DNA of 64,000 nucleotides from JBKCUI01 sp052161605 (GTDB lineage: Bacteria > Planctomycetota > Planctomycetia > Pirellulales > Pirellulaceae). The DNA is taken from the NCBI GenBank assembly GCA_052161605.1, contig CP197409.1; one strand, given 5' to 3'. Made by a program: the position numbers and the translations under genes. Below the pieces are notes generated by a model that made no database searches, was not told where the DNA came from, and worked only from the letters and a program-made list of their open reading frames with translations. Numbering within the stretch: the first letter of the stretch is position 1; the number at the start of each line of letters is the position of its first letter. Positions 43,857 to 51,193 of the stretch are shown piece by piece.

Positions 43857-45245
43857 ATGACCACAACAGCTTTGCAGATCGAAATGTGGACGCTCGATCG
43901 CGTTCGACCCTATGAAAACAACCCTCGTAACAACGAAAAGGCGGTTGATGCCGTCGCAGCATCGATCAAGGAGTTTGGTTTCTCGCAGCCGATCGTTGTC
44001 GACAGCGACAGCGTCATCATCGTCGGCCATACACGCTTGAAGGCGGCGCAGAAGCTTGGGCTAGACCGTGTTCCCGTCGTCGTTGCTGCGCACCTGACGC
44101 CTGATCAAGTTCGCGCGTATCGGATCGCTGACAACAAGACCGCTGAGATTGCGGAATGGAATTACGATCTCTTGCCGATAGAACTATCGGCATTGCAAGA
44201 AGCGAACTACGACCTCGGTCTCCTCGGATTTAATGCTGAGGAACTCGCCAAGCTGATGGACACTGGCGTCAACGAAGGATTGACCGATCCGGACGAGATC
44301 CCCGAGCCACCAGACGAAGCGGTTACGCAACCAGGCGATCTTTGGATCCTCGGAAATCATCGGTTGCTCTGTGGTGATTCGTCGAATCCAGAACATCTCG
44401 ATCGACTGTTGGCCGGCAAGCCTATTCATCTTGTTAACACAGATCCCCCGTACAACGTTAAAGTGGAGCCGCGATCCAATAACGCAATTGCTGCTGGTTT
44501 GTCATCTTTCACGAACGACGGAGCCGCTTCGAGACTCAAGGGTGGTCAGGGTAACGCCGCTTCGTTTGGTGTCGATCACGAGACCGGCAAACCAAAACAT
44601 GCGGCTACACATAAAAAGCTTCGTGCCAAAGATCGGCCCTTGGCAAACGATTTCGTTAGTGATGAAGCTTTCGATCAACTGCTTGAAGACTGGTTCGGAA
44701 ACATTGCCCGAGTTTTACTTCCCGGTCGTTGCTTTTACATCTGGGGCGGCTACGCTAATTGCGGAAACTATCCGCCAGTGCTGAAAAAGCACGGCCTCTA
44801 CTTTTCGCAGTCCATCATCTGGGACAAACAGCATCCAGTCCTAACACGCAAGGACTTTATGGGCGCGCATGAATGGGCGTTCTACGGTTGGAAGGAAGGT
44901 GCAGGGCACAAATACTACGGGCCCAAGAATGCGACGGACCTATGGCAGGTGAAGAAGGTCAACCCGCAGTCAATGATCCACTTGACCGAGAAGCCTGTAG
45001 AACTCGCCGTGCGCGCGATGCAGTATTCATCGGTGCAAGGCGAGAATGTCCTGGATCTCTTCGGTGGCTCTGGTTCAACGTTGATCGGAGCCGAGCAATG
45101 CGGTCGCAATGCGTTCTTGATGGAACTCGACACGCTCTATTGCGATGTCATCGTCGATCGCTTCCAGCGTTTCACTGGTAAGCCAGCTGTCCTTGAACGA
45201 ACGGGAGGGTCACCTATTCCGATGAAAGCGACAGTTTCACAGTAG
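43857..45245 (+). CDS. ParB-like domain fused to DNA methyltransferase
   Basis: A 462-residue protein. The N-terminal ParB-like/Srx fold (VRPYENNPRNNEKAVDAVAA, then IIVGHTRLKAAQKLGL) spans about 10-70. The C-terminal N6/N4 amino-methyltransferase has catalytic motif DPPYNV near residue 196 and SAM motif DLFGGSGST near 399. This domain pair is frequent in phages and mobile islands. It modifies phage DNA, perhaps shielding it from host restriction. The gene ends 12 bases before the convergent membrane-protein gene. Confidence 0.9.
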   Translation: MTTTALQIEMWTLDRVRPYENNPRNNEKAVDAVAASIKEFGFSQPIVVDSDSVIIVGHTRLKAAQKLGLDRVPVVVAAHLTPDQVRAYRIADNKTAEIAEWNYDLLPIELSALQEANYDLGLLGFNAEELAKLMDTGVNEGLTDPDEIPEPPDEAVTQPGDLWILGNHRLLCGDSSNPEHLDRLLAGKPIHLVNTDPPYNVKVEPRSNNAIAAGLSSFTNDGAASRLKGGQGNAASFGVDHETGKPKHAATHKKLRAKDRPLANDFVSDEAFDQLLEDWFGNIARVLLPGRCFYIWGGYANCGNYPPVLKKHGLYFSQSIIWDKQHPVLTRKDFMGAHEWAFYGWKEGAGHKYYGPKNATDLWQVKKVNPQSMIHLTEKPVELAVRAMQYSSVQGENVLDLFGGSGSTLIGAEQCGRNAFLMELDTLYCDVIVDRFQRFTGKPAVLERTGGSPIPMKATVSQ

Positions 45246-45257
45246 ATTAAAGACGTT

Positions 45258-45893
45258 TTAGAAAGCAGACCCCCGTCTCACGTCCCATTCGTGACCGCTA
45301 GTTGAATCTCCATGTTGCAGCAGTACGCAAAACGAAACATGCTCGGCAGCAGCGAGTTCCAACGCATGCTGCCACTTCGCAAGATCGGATTGCAACGGTT
45401 TTTCGATAGCATCTGGAATACTCGATTGTTTCAAAACAGATTGGATGGCACATATGGATTTCAATCCAATCGTTGGGTCATGCCAAACAACCTCATCGCC
45501 CAGAAGGTCGTCACCAAAGCCAAACGAGGAGATCGGTTTTACATTTTGCTCCTTCGCAATGAGATCCAGTTGCTCGAGATAGCGGACCATCGTATGACCA
45601 GCGAGAAATGTATCAATACCACCAATGCGTCGCTGAAAATACGGAATGACCTGAACATAATGTTTGGTGTCATAAACCGACGCGACAGGAACGAACAAGC
45701 CGAAGAAAAGGAAAACTGCTCCCAAAACAGCTGCAGCAAGTGGGGGAAAATATCCGAATACCGCCCCGGTTATTCCGCACAAGAAAAGGCAACCCGTTAC
45801 TCCAGCGGCGACTATGGAATACATCCTTGCAGAGCAAAGTCGCTCATAATGAAGACTCGGGTATCCATTCTGGTCCCAATCAATATCCATCAT
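45258..45893 (-). CDS. Hypothetical membrane protein
   Basis: A 211-residue protein with two close membrane segments (about residues 25-45, MYSIVAAGVTGCLFLCGITG, and 50-72). A soluble C-terminal domain contains IGGIDTFLAGHTMVRYLEQL and LGDEVVWHDP. It is the last gene of the minus-strand accessory block. An in-frame GTG lies just before this ATG. No family recognised. Confidence 0.65.
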   Translation of the reverse strand: MMDIDWDQNGYPSLHYERLCSARMYSIVAAGVTGCLFLCGITGAVFGYFPPLAAAVLGAVFLFFGLFVPVASVYDTKHYVQVIPYFQRRIGGIDTFLAGHTMVRYLEQLDLIAKEQNVKPISSFGFGDDLLGDEVVWHDPTIGLKSICAIQSVLKQSSIPDAIEKPLQSDLAKWQHALELAAAEHVSFCVLLQHGDSTSGHEWDVRRGSAF

Positions 45894-45971
45894 CACGCCG
45901 CAGGTTGGTTATTTTGGAAACTTAGCCCACTTCATTGTAACTCGAACTGTCATCGAATTTCCCCCGGTACT

Positions 45972-46289
45972 TTACAATTTGTAGCACTCCCATATAGCAA
46001 TTTCAAACGTGTAGATGTACTCCGCACCGCAGTTCCCAGCGAATTCATGCAGGGCGGCACGCGTTGGCATGACAACCGCTCTGTTGCCATCGGTGAATCG
46101 CTCGGGCGTTCCGTCGTTAGCGAGCGATCGAATATCGCCGCCTGCGATCAGCATTCGTGCCGACTCGATCGATGTGTAATGTTCTTTGAGGACCCTGCCG
46201 GCGTAGTCTTGGTAGCCATCGAAGTGAAGGTAGATGGCTGCGTAGCGGCCATCTTCTTGCTTGCAGGCAATCGTTGCTCTTGTGGACAT
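45972..46289 (-). CDS. Small conserved-looking phage accessory protein
   Basis: A 105-residue protein starting MSTRATIACKQEDGRYAAIY, with LHFDGYQDYAGRVLKEHYTS and a C-terminal IYTFEIAIWECYKL. Similar small proteins appear in phage accessory blocks, but I do not know their function. It follows the gene at 46302 by 12 bases and is likely in the same transcript. Confidence 0.75.
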   Translation of the reverse strand: MSTRATIACKQEDGRYAAIYLHFDGYQDYAGRVLKEHYTSIESARMLIAGGDIRSLANDGTPERFTDGNRAVVMPTRAALHEFAGNCGAEYIYTFEIAIWECYKL

Positions 46290-46301
46290 AGGTTGGTTTC
46301 C

Positions 46302-46532
46302 TTACTTCGATGGTTCGCGGTGGTTGGGTTCGACGATGGCGACACTATCGTCGGGCATCGTCAACATGAGCGAGCGGCCGTTGTCCCAGTCGACATCGAC
46401 CTGCGCCCAATCGCGGTGGTCGTGAACTTCGACAACGGTCCCGAGCGAACCCACGGGGATTGGGTCTGGATCTTGCGGCATCGATACCAAGCGGATGCGA
46501 TCGCCTTTCTTCAATCGTGTGTGCATGGTCAT
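46302..46532 (-). CDS. DUF4314-like protein
   Basis: A 76-residue protein with the pattern KGDRIRLVSMPQDPDPIPVG then VDVDWDNGRSLMLTMPDDS, which matches DUF4314 proteins of phages. It has a compact beta-rich SH3-like core. Twelve bases separate it from each neighbour. Function unknown. Confidence 0.75.
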   Translation of the reverse strand: MTMHTRLKKGDRIRLVSMPQDPDPIPVGSLGTVVEVHDHRDWAQVDVDWDNGRSLMLTMPDDSVAIVEPNHREPSK

Positions 46533-46544
46533 TGGCTCCTTGTT

Positions 46545-46760
46545 TCATTTGGTGGTTGCGTTGAGTTTGTCGAGCAGTTCGCCGGCTTGAGCCAGGCGTG
46601 CGTTGACCTGTGCCATCGTGTGAACGTTCCGCCAGCGGAGTGCTTGGTCATCTGGTGGTTGCAATGTGTCAAGCGATTGACGCAGTCGATCGAGGTAGTC
46701 TCGAGCAACGAGGTGAAGGTTCTCGTAGGGAGCTGCCGGCTCAAGGGCTGGTTTGGCCAT
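46545..46760 (-). CDS. Small hypothetical phage protein
   Basis: A 71-residue helical protein from the ATG at 46760, with an AGGAACC site just upstream (MAKPALEPAAPYENLHLVAR). It is the first gene of a three-gene transcript (46760-45972), preceded by a bipartite promoter-like motif at 46804-46832. No family recognised. Confidence 0.7.
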   Translation of the reverse strand: MAKPALEPAAPYENLHLVARDYLDRLRQSLDTLQPPDDQALRWRNVHTMAQVNARLAQAGELLDKLNATTK

Positions 46761-46803
46761 AGTTGGTTCCTGGTTGTTGGAAAAACGAAATACGATCCCC
46801 AAC

Positions 46804-46832
46804 AGTCAGCCAGCAAGTCGCAAAAACATCAA
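46804..46832 (-). promoter_or_regulatory. Bipartite promoter-like motif, accessory block copy 6
   Basis: On the minus strand TTGATG, 17 bases, CTGACT, about 45-50 bases before the start at 46760. Same layout as copies at 48288, 48693, 49083, 49629 and 50781. Confidence 0.45.
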
Positions 46833-46953
46833 GCCAACATGCGAGCATGTTTTGCGAAATTTGTAGAAACATGTGGCTGCGCCGGCGAACCGCGGTTTCG
46901 CGACGTGTCGCGTTGTGTTGCCTGCTGGGCTTATGTTCGCATCAACGAGAAAA

Positions 46954-46979
46954 CGCCCACACGGTGTAAACGTGGGGCG
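46954..46979 (-). terminator. Hairpin terminator after the 47013 gene
   Basis: On the minus strand CGCCCCAC (46979-46972) and GTGGGCG (46960-46954) pair around a short loop, followed by TTTTC. It lies 34 bases downstream of the stop at 47013. Confidence 0.55.
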
Positions 46980-47012
46980 ATTGGTGGGAAGCGTTCCGTG
47001 CTTCGTGCTCGT

Positions 47013-47246
47013 CTACAAATCGTGCGGTACCAAGATGGCAGCGCCGTGGCCGGAAACTGCGATCGAGTCTCCGTTGGTCGTTCGGGCGAACAGCGTCGGG
47101 CCTTGGCGGATCACATCCACAACGCTGCCGACGTCGAGCTTGTGATTGTTGATCGTTCGCAGGTCGTAGGTGATGCCTGGCTCGGGCATTGCGATCTCAC
47201 CGTCGGCCAGGTCATCCACCGTTCGCAAATCGTAAAAGTGTTTCAC
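47013..47246 (-). CDS. Small hypothetical phage protein
   Basis: A 77-residue acidic, beta-rich protein (MKHFYDLRTVDDLADGEIAM, then ARTTNGDSIAVSGHGAAILV). It is coupled to the HARE-HTH gene upstream by a 12-base gap. No family recognised. Confidence 0.7.
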   Translation of the reverse strand: MKHFYDLRTVDDLADGEIAMPEPGITYDLRTINNHKLDVGSVVDVIRQGPTLFARTTNGDSIAVSGHGAAILVPHDL

Positions 47247-47258
47247 CGGTTCGCTCTC

Positions 47259-47828
47259 CTAGCCTCGAACCGTGAAACGTCCGCGTTCGGTCTTCACGAA
47301 CTTGCTATCGTCCCCCTTGGCCAAGTCGCGAAGGATCGCGCTGTACAAGGTCGCGTGGGGTGTCTTGCCACCGGGGCTCGTCCAATAGCCTTTGGTTTCC
47401 ATCGCGGTGATCAACTCTTGGGCGTTCATAGGTTCGCTCGATTCGCTAAGAACCTTCAAGGCCGCGGCGACACAGCTCAATCGCTTCTCGCCGGCGTCGG
47501 CGGTCTCGGTGGTCGCCGCCTTTGCCTTGCGTGGTTTCTTGAGAACCGCAACCGCTGTGGACGTTTCGCCTCCGATCGTTTCGACGGTGGCTGGTTCGTT
47601 CTCAACCACCGTGACATTACCTTCGGTGGTAACCTTTGCGCGTCCACGCCCCGCACCGACTTCACCCTGCAAGCGCTGTGCGCTCTTGATGAGAATCTTC
47701 TTGCCTGTCGCAAGGTTCGTCGCATCCCAGCCACCCCGTGGCTTCTCGGCATCGATGCGAACCTCGCATCGCTTACCCGAAACGTTTGCGTAGTAGCTGC
47801 TTCCGATCTTTACATCTGCCTTCTTCAT
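47259..47828 (-). CDS. HARE-HTH (winged helix) domain protein
   Basis: A 189-residue protein from the ATG at 47828 (MKKADVKIGSSYYANVSGKR). The last 75 residues (SCVAAALKVLSESSEPMNAQ, then MTS-like YWTSPGGKTPHATLYSAILR) match the HARE-HTH winged helix, a DNA-binding domain known from ASXL and restriction or phage proteins. The middle is a charged linker. It may sense or bind modified DNA; this is inference from the domain. Confidence 0.72.
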   Translation of the reverse strand: MKKADVKIGSSYYANVSGKRCEVRIDAEKPRGGWDATNLATGKKILIKSAQRLQGEVGAGRGRAKVTTEGNVTVVENEPATVETIGGETSTAVAVLKKPRKAKAATTETADAGEKRLSCVAAALKVLSESSEPMNAQELITAMETKGYWTSPGGKTPHATLYSAILRDLAKGDDSKFVKTERGRFTVRG

Positions 47829-47921
47829 CTTGGTATCTCTCCATTCGTGTTTGTGGTTGGCTGCCATCGTCAGGTCGATCGAACCACCGATCGACTACGC
47901 AGGTTCGTCCTGCGTTTCGGC

Positions 47922-48236
47922 TTACCCGCCAAAGACCAGGTCCGACAATCCTTCGCAAAGAAAGTCGACTACCACCTGGATCTCTGTATTGGCCGCTGGC
48001 ACATCCAAGCCGCGGTCAAAGTTGAACATGGTTTTTTTGTCGGCCAGGCGTTGAATCCAGAGCTTCGAGATCTTGCTGCGGTTCAGTTCGAAAGACTCTT
48101 GTTCGGCGTGGTCGGCGAACACCAAAACTTCGAAGCGGTATTCGTCGTTGATCTTGCCTCGTACCCAAGATCCGCCCGCGTTGCGGTTGCGGTTGCTAAT
48201 CTTGGTGATCGTCAGGTCGAGGTCGTAGGTATTCAT
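47922..48236 (-). CDS. Small hypothetical phage protein
   Basis: A 104-residue protein from the ATG at 48236, with an AAAGGACG site upstream. It begins MNTYDLDLTITKISNRNRNA and has a beta-rich core. First gene of a three-gene transcript (48236-47013), preceded by the motif at 48288-48316. No family recognised. Confidence 0.65.
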   Translation of the reverse strand: MNTYDLDLTITKISNRNRNAGGSWVRGKINDEYRFEVLVFADHAEQESFELNRSKISKLWIQRLADKKTMFNFDRGLDVPAANTEIQVVVDFLCEGLSDLVFGG

Positions 48237-48287
48237 CTTGCTGCGTCCTTTGAAGGGGTGTGGGGGAATCGTTGTGGCGTCCATCAC

Positions 48288-48316
48288 ATGAAGCCATGCG
48301 GAATGCCATCAAGCAA
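48288..48316 (-). promoter_or_regulatory. Bipartite promoter-like motif, accessory block copy 5
   Basis: On the minus strand TTGCTT, 17 bases, CTTCAT, with CCGCATGG as the last part of the spacer. About 52 bases before the start at 48236. Confidence 0.5.
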
Positions 48317-48371
48317 GCCGAAGATGAAAGGATTCTGGAATCTTTTCATCCCGGCCGATCCATGCTGCGTC

Positions 48372-48644
48372 TCAACAACTGCGATAGTTCTCCCAAGCCC
48401 GCTTGCTGCCGTAGCAGATCTGCCCGCCTTCGACGATGTAGACCGTGTGGTCGTCGGCAACATCTTGGGCGTCGTCGTCTTCATCCTCATCGTTGGACGC
48501 GTCGTTCATGTCGCGGCCGCTTGTCACGCCGCAGATGCGGTTCTCGAAGGGCCAGTTCTGCTGGGTCATCAGCCGCACTTCGGCGTCGCCTCCGAACTCT
48601 TCGCGGTAGTCGTTGAGGATTTCGATCAAGGTGTCGAGGTTCAT
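48372..48644 (-). CDS. Small acidic hypothetical phage protein
   Basis: A 90-residue protein (MNLDTLIEILNDYREEFGGD), with a very acidic centre (NDEDEDDDAQDVADD) and one Cys near the end. It starts about 49 bases downstream of the motif at 48693-48721. No family recognised. Confidence 0.65.
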   Translation of the reverse strand: MNLDTLIEILNDYREEFGGDAEVRLMTQQNWPFENRICGVTSGRDMNDASNDEDEDDDAQDVADDHTVYIVEGGQICYGSKRAWENYRSC

Positions 48645-48692
48645 GTTTGGTTCTCCGTTTGGGTGAATGGAAATTGGTTAGGCGATAACACA

Positions 48693-48721
48693 CATGAGCC
48701 ATGCGGTTCGCATAACATCAA
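48693..48721 (-). promoter_or_regulatory. Bipartite promoter-like motif, accessory block copy 4
   Basis: On the minus strand TTGATG, 17 bases ending CCGCATGG, then CTCATG, followed by TGTGTTATCGCC as in copy 3. Confidence 0.5.
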
Positions 48722-48755
48722 GCCGTGCTTTCCATGTTTTCATCAGGTTTTTCTA

Positions 48756-49028
48756 TCATTTGCTGGAAGGAAAAAATTCGTCGATCGCATCGGGCAACAT
48801 GCTGCCGGAAACGACATCGATCGCTTCTTCAAACATGCGGAGTTCTGCTTCAAGGGCTCGAGCCGAATCTCCGCTCGCCACCACGAACGTGCCGGCCAGG
48901 TTGTCAACCAATCGCTTCAACCGCGCGACCACCTCGCTGTAGTCCTCGCAGATATCAAGGGCGGTTGCGCGAGGCATTTGCTTGAAGGCGGTTCTGATGG
49001 CGGATTGTCGGTCGTCGTTGCTGGGCAT
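48756..49028 (-). CDS. Small hypothetical phage protein
   Basis: A 90-residue helical protein from the ATG at 49028 (MPSNDDRQSAIRTAFKQMPR). Longer frames upstream cover the promoter-like motif and are not used. No family recognised. Confidence 0.65.
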   Translation of the reverse strand: MPSNDDRQSAIRTAFKQMPRATALDICEDYSEVVARLKRLVDNLAGTFVVASGDSARALEAELRMFEEAIDVVSGSMLPDAIDEFFPSSK

Positions 49029-49082
49029 CGGTTGGTTCTCCTCATGCGTTGTGGAAACGGTCTGCATCTGGGCGATAACACA

Positions 49083-49111
49083 CATGAGCCATGCGGTTCA
49101 AACGGCAGCAA
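49083..49111 (-). promoter_or_regulatory. Bipartite promoter-like motif, accessory block copy 3
   Basis: On the minus strand TTGCTG, 17 bases ending CCGCATGG, CTCATG, then TGTGTTATCGCC. About 54 bases before the start at 49028. Confidence 0.5.
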
Positions 49112-49166
49112 GCCAGTTCTTGCAGCTTTTTCCCATGTTCTTCCATGTTTCCCGGGAGGCCTGACA

Positions 49167-49295
49167 GTGCCCGACGTTGGCACCTGCCGCGTTGATTTTC
49201 AAGTGGGGGACTTGGTCGCCCATGGAAGAAAGAACGCGACCGTTCGCAAGTGTGGCGACCAAACAGAAGAACGCCGCGCCTCCGTGCGCGGCGTC
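49167..49295. repeat. 129-base intergenic module, copy 1
   Basis: Aligns without gaps to 49713-49841. Of 43 triplets in plus phase, about 20 are identical and seven differ only at the third base without changing the encoded residue. Its right end carries the hairpin terminator at 49271-49294. Confidence 0.75.
49271..49294 (-). terminator. Hairpin terminator after the 49320 gene
   Basis: Arms ACGCCGCGC and GCGCGGCGT around a six-base loop, followed on the minus strand by TTCTTCTGTTT. About 25 bases after the stop at 49320. Confidence 0.6.
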
Positions 49296-49319
49296 CAAGG
49301 CGTTCTCGTATTTTGTGGT

Positions 49320-49577
49320 TTAGAGGATCTTGCCAAGCCGGCTGTTCTTCATCGCGTCCAAGGCTTGGACCGCGTGGAAGTGTTCGGTGAGAAGTGGGCC
49401 GGCGCTTGGGGTTTGTTGTGCGTCGGCGATCTCGAGGGTTTCCGCCAAGGTCATCAAACCCTCGATCGCTTTGTAGTAGGCTTCGCGGATCTCTTGGGCT
49501 TGGTGGGCGTCCATCGCCTTGAAGATTTGGCGAAGGGTGGCATCGGTGGCTGCGTGTGGGTTGTTTGTGTTGTTCAT
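49320..49577 (-). CDS. Small hypothetical phage protein
   Basis: An 85-residue helical protein (MNNTNNPHAATDATLRQIFK). Motif copy 2 lies about 52-80 bases upstream, and a hairpin terminator follows. No family recognised. Confidence 0.68.
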   Translation of the reverse strand: MNNTNNPHAATDATLRQIFKAMDAHQAQEIREAYYKAIEGLMTLAETLEIADAQQTPSAGPLLTEHFHAVQALDAMKNSRLGKIL

Positions 49578-49628
49578 CTGTGTTTCTCCGTTTCGGAAAG
49601 GAAAGCGATTCGTTTTTATCTAGACACC

Positions 49629-49657
49629 ATGAAGCCATGCGGTTTGCACGAACTCAA
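49629..49657 (-). promoter_or_regulatory. Bipartite promoter-like motif, accessory block copy 2
   Basis: On the minus strand TTGAGT, 17 bases ending CCGCATGG, CTTCAT. About 52 bases before the start at 49577. Confidence 0.5.
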
Positions 49658-49712
49658 GTCGATTCGATCAGCTTTCTTTCCTGTTTTTGCGGTTATCTTT
49701 GCCTGCCACACG

Positions 49713-49841
49713 GTGCCCGACGTTAGCGAGTGTCGCATCCGATCCGATGTTGGGTATTTGGTCGGTCGTTGCGAAAAGAACGCGACGTTGTGCGAGTGTG
49801 GCGACCAAACGGACAAACGCCGCGCTTCCGTACGCGGCGTT
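49713..49841. repeat. 129-base intergenic module, copy 2
   Basis: Homologous to 49167-49295 without gaps. It ends in a hairpin (49816-49841) that would terminate the amidoligase transcript. Confidence 0.75.
49816..49841 (-). terminator. Hairpin terminator after the amidoligase gene
   Basis: Arms AACGCCGCG and CGCGGCGTT around an eight-base loop. The minus strand continues with a T-rich run. Sixteen bases after the stop at 49857. Confidence 0.55.
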
Positions 49842-49856
49842 GCTGTTTCTTGCGTC

Positions 49857-50714
49857 CTAGATCGCTTGGTCGTATTTACGGGCGAGGTCCAGAAGTTTGG
49901 TTTTGATCGCCTTCCAGTCGGGTTTGGTTTCGCCGGCGATCTCTCCGTAGACCTTGTCGCGAAGGGCCCCCTTGTACCAACCCTTGGTCCATCCGAGTCG
50001 GTAGAACAATCGGTTGAGTTCGGTTTCTCCCAGGCCGGCACCAGGTCGGTCCCAGCAGCTTTTAGTACCTTCCTTCTTGATGTAGTCCCAGTCGCTGCAT
50101 CGTTTGCTGTTCAGAGAAAGTTCTACCAAACCCAAAACCATCATCAGGTATCCGATCACCTTGGTCTTGTTGAGCGTTCCGGCGAAGGCCCGAAATTCGA
50201 TCCGGTTCTTGCCCCGTTTGAGGTGGGTCAGGTTCAGCAGGTGGTATCGATCCGCTTCGCATTGGTTTTTCGCAAGGTCTTTATCACCGTATTGTTTGAT
50301 TCGCTTAGCGTACATCATCTGTTCGCGTTTTCGTGTTCCGGTCGAGGCGTAAATGGCTCGTTCGTGGTTACCAACCAGGGAGATCAATCGTGCCAGGGCA
50401 GCCGCGTCACCGTTGAAGGTTACGGTTATGTGCAGTCCGCAGCTCGCATTAACTCGTCCGCCTCGTGCGTTGATCTGGTCGATCGCGTCTTCGACCTGGC
50501 GTACACCATCAACCCCTTTGAGGATCGGGCTGACAAACTCGCATCCTTTACGGCTTGGGTTCTCGGGTCGGATGCTCCCGTCCCGTTCTGCTTTCCATCC
50601 GGTTGGCAACCAAGGTACTTGGTATCCGTTGTGGTAAGGCCCGATCGGTGTGTTGTCGGTTCCAGGGAGGGTGGTTTCGAATTCGATTCCGAAGGCGATT
50701 TCGTTTGCGTTCAT
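49857..50714 (-). CDS. Amidoligase-like enzyme (ATP-grasp-related)
   Basis: A 285-residue protein of the amidoligase family. It has FGIEFETTLPG at the N-terminus (the family's G-x-E-x-E), a CGLHITVTFNGDAAALARLI block near 111, and RIEFRAFAGTL near 173. Such enzymes form amide bonds, often attaching an amino group to a side-chain carboxyl. In phages they may modify cell wall or proteins. No gamma-glutamylcyclotransferase gene, a common partner, is seen here. Confidence 0.85.
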   Translation of the reverse strand: MNANEIAFGIEFETTLPGTDNTPIGPYHNGYQVPWLPTGWKAERDGSIRPENPSRKGCEFVSPILKGVDGVRQVEDAIDQINARGGRVNASCGLHITVTFNGDAAALARLISLVGNHERAIYASTGTRKREQMMYAKRIKQYGDKDLAKNQCEADRYHLLNLTHLKRGKNRIEFRAFAGTLNKTKVIGYLMMVLGLVELSLNSKRCSDWDYIKKEGTKSCWDRPGAGLGETELNRLFYRLGWTKGWYKGALRDKVYGEIAGETKPDWKAIKTKLLDLARKYDQAI

Positions 50715-50780
50715 GTTTTTGGCTCCTGTGCAACTTGTGGTTTATTTGCGAGGCGGAATTCGCTTCGCGTGTCACACATT

Positions 50781-50808
50781 TGGCAGCCTGCGGGGAAAGC
50801 TCAAGCAA
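50781..50808 (-). promoter_or_regulatory. Bipartite promoter-like motif, accessory block copy 1 (diverged)
   Basis: On the minus strand TTGCTT, 16 bases including CCGCAGG, then CTGCCA, followed by ATGTGTG. It is a weaker match than the other copies and precedes the amidoligase start by about 67 bases. Confidence 0.4.
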
Positions 50809-50986
50809 AGTCTTGCATGTTTTTCCCAGTAATTTTCATGTTTCTCGAGAGGCAACCGGTGCCCCGACATTACGCCACAGTGGCGTCCAAACATGCTCCG
50901 CATAACCAGGCGAACATGCGACCAAAACGCGACCGTGCGCAAACGGTGGCCCCACGTTGCGAGTCGCCAATCCAGGGAGGAATACG

Positions 50987-51193
50987 ATGAGTGAAGGAAA
51001 TAACCAGGTCGATCCGACGAGGCTTTCGGTGGAACAAGCGGCGAAGCTCCTTTCGGCCGCCTACCGAGAACGGATCGATCCCGAGAAGATTCGACTCGAT
51101 CTACAAAACGGTGCGCCGGTGAACGTTGATGGAACGATCAACCTCGTGCACTACAGCAGTTGGCAAGCCAAGGAGATGGGACGTGGCGAGTGA
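50987..51193 (+). CDS. Small helix-turn-helix-like protein before the terminase
   Basis: A 68-residue protein with AGGGAGG seven bases before the ATG at 50987. It has the domain (VDPTRLSVEQAAKLLSAAYR, then VDGTINLVHYSSWQAKEMG) that also appears in the terminase and HNH proteins. Its stop overlaps the terminase GTG start by 11 bases. It may be the small terminase subunit or a DNA-binding cofactor. Confidence 0.7.
   Translation: MSEGNNQVDPTRLSVEQAAKLLSAAYRERIDPEKIRLDLQNGAPVNVDGTINLVHYSSWQAKEMGRGE

Noticed and set aside
45312..50990. A 1,892-codon plus-strand frame
   Set aside because: It is antisense to eleven minus-strand genes that look real (amidoligase, DUF4314, HARE-HTH), its text has no domain, and it has no clear start signal. 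The phase pattern itself is reported as a finding.
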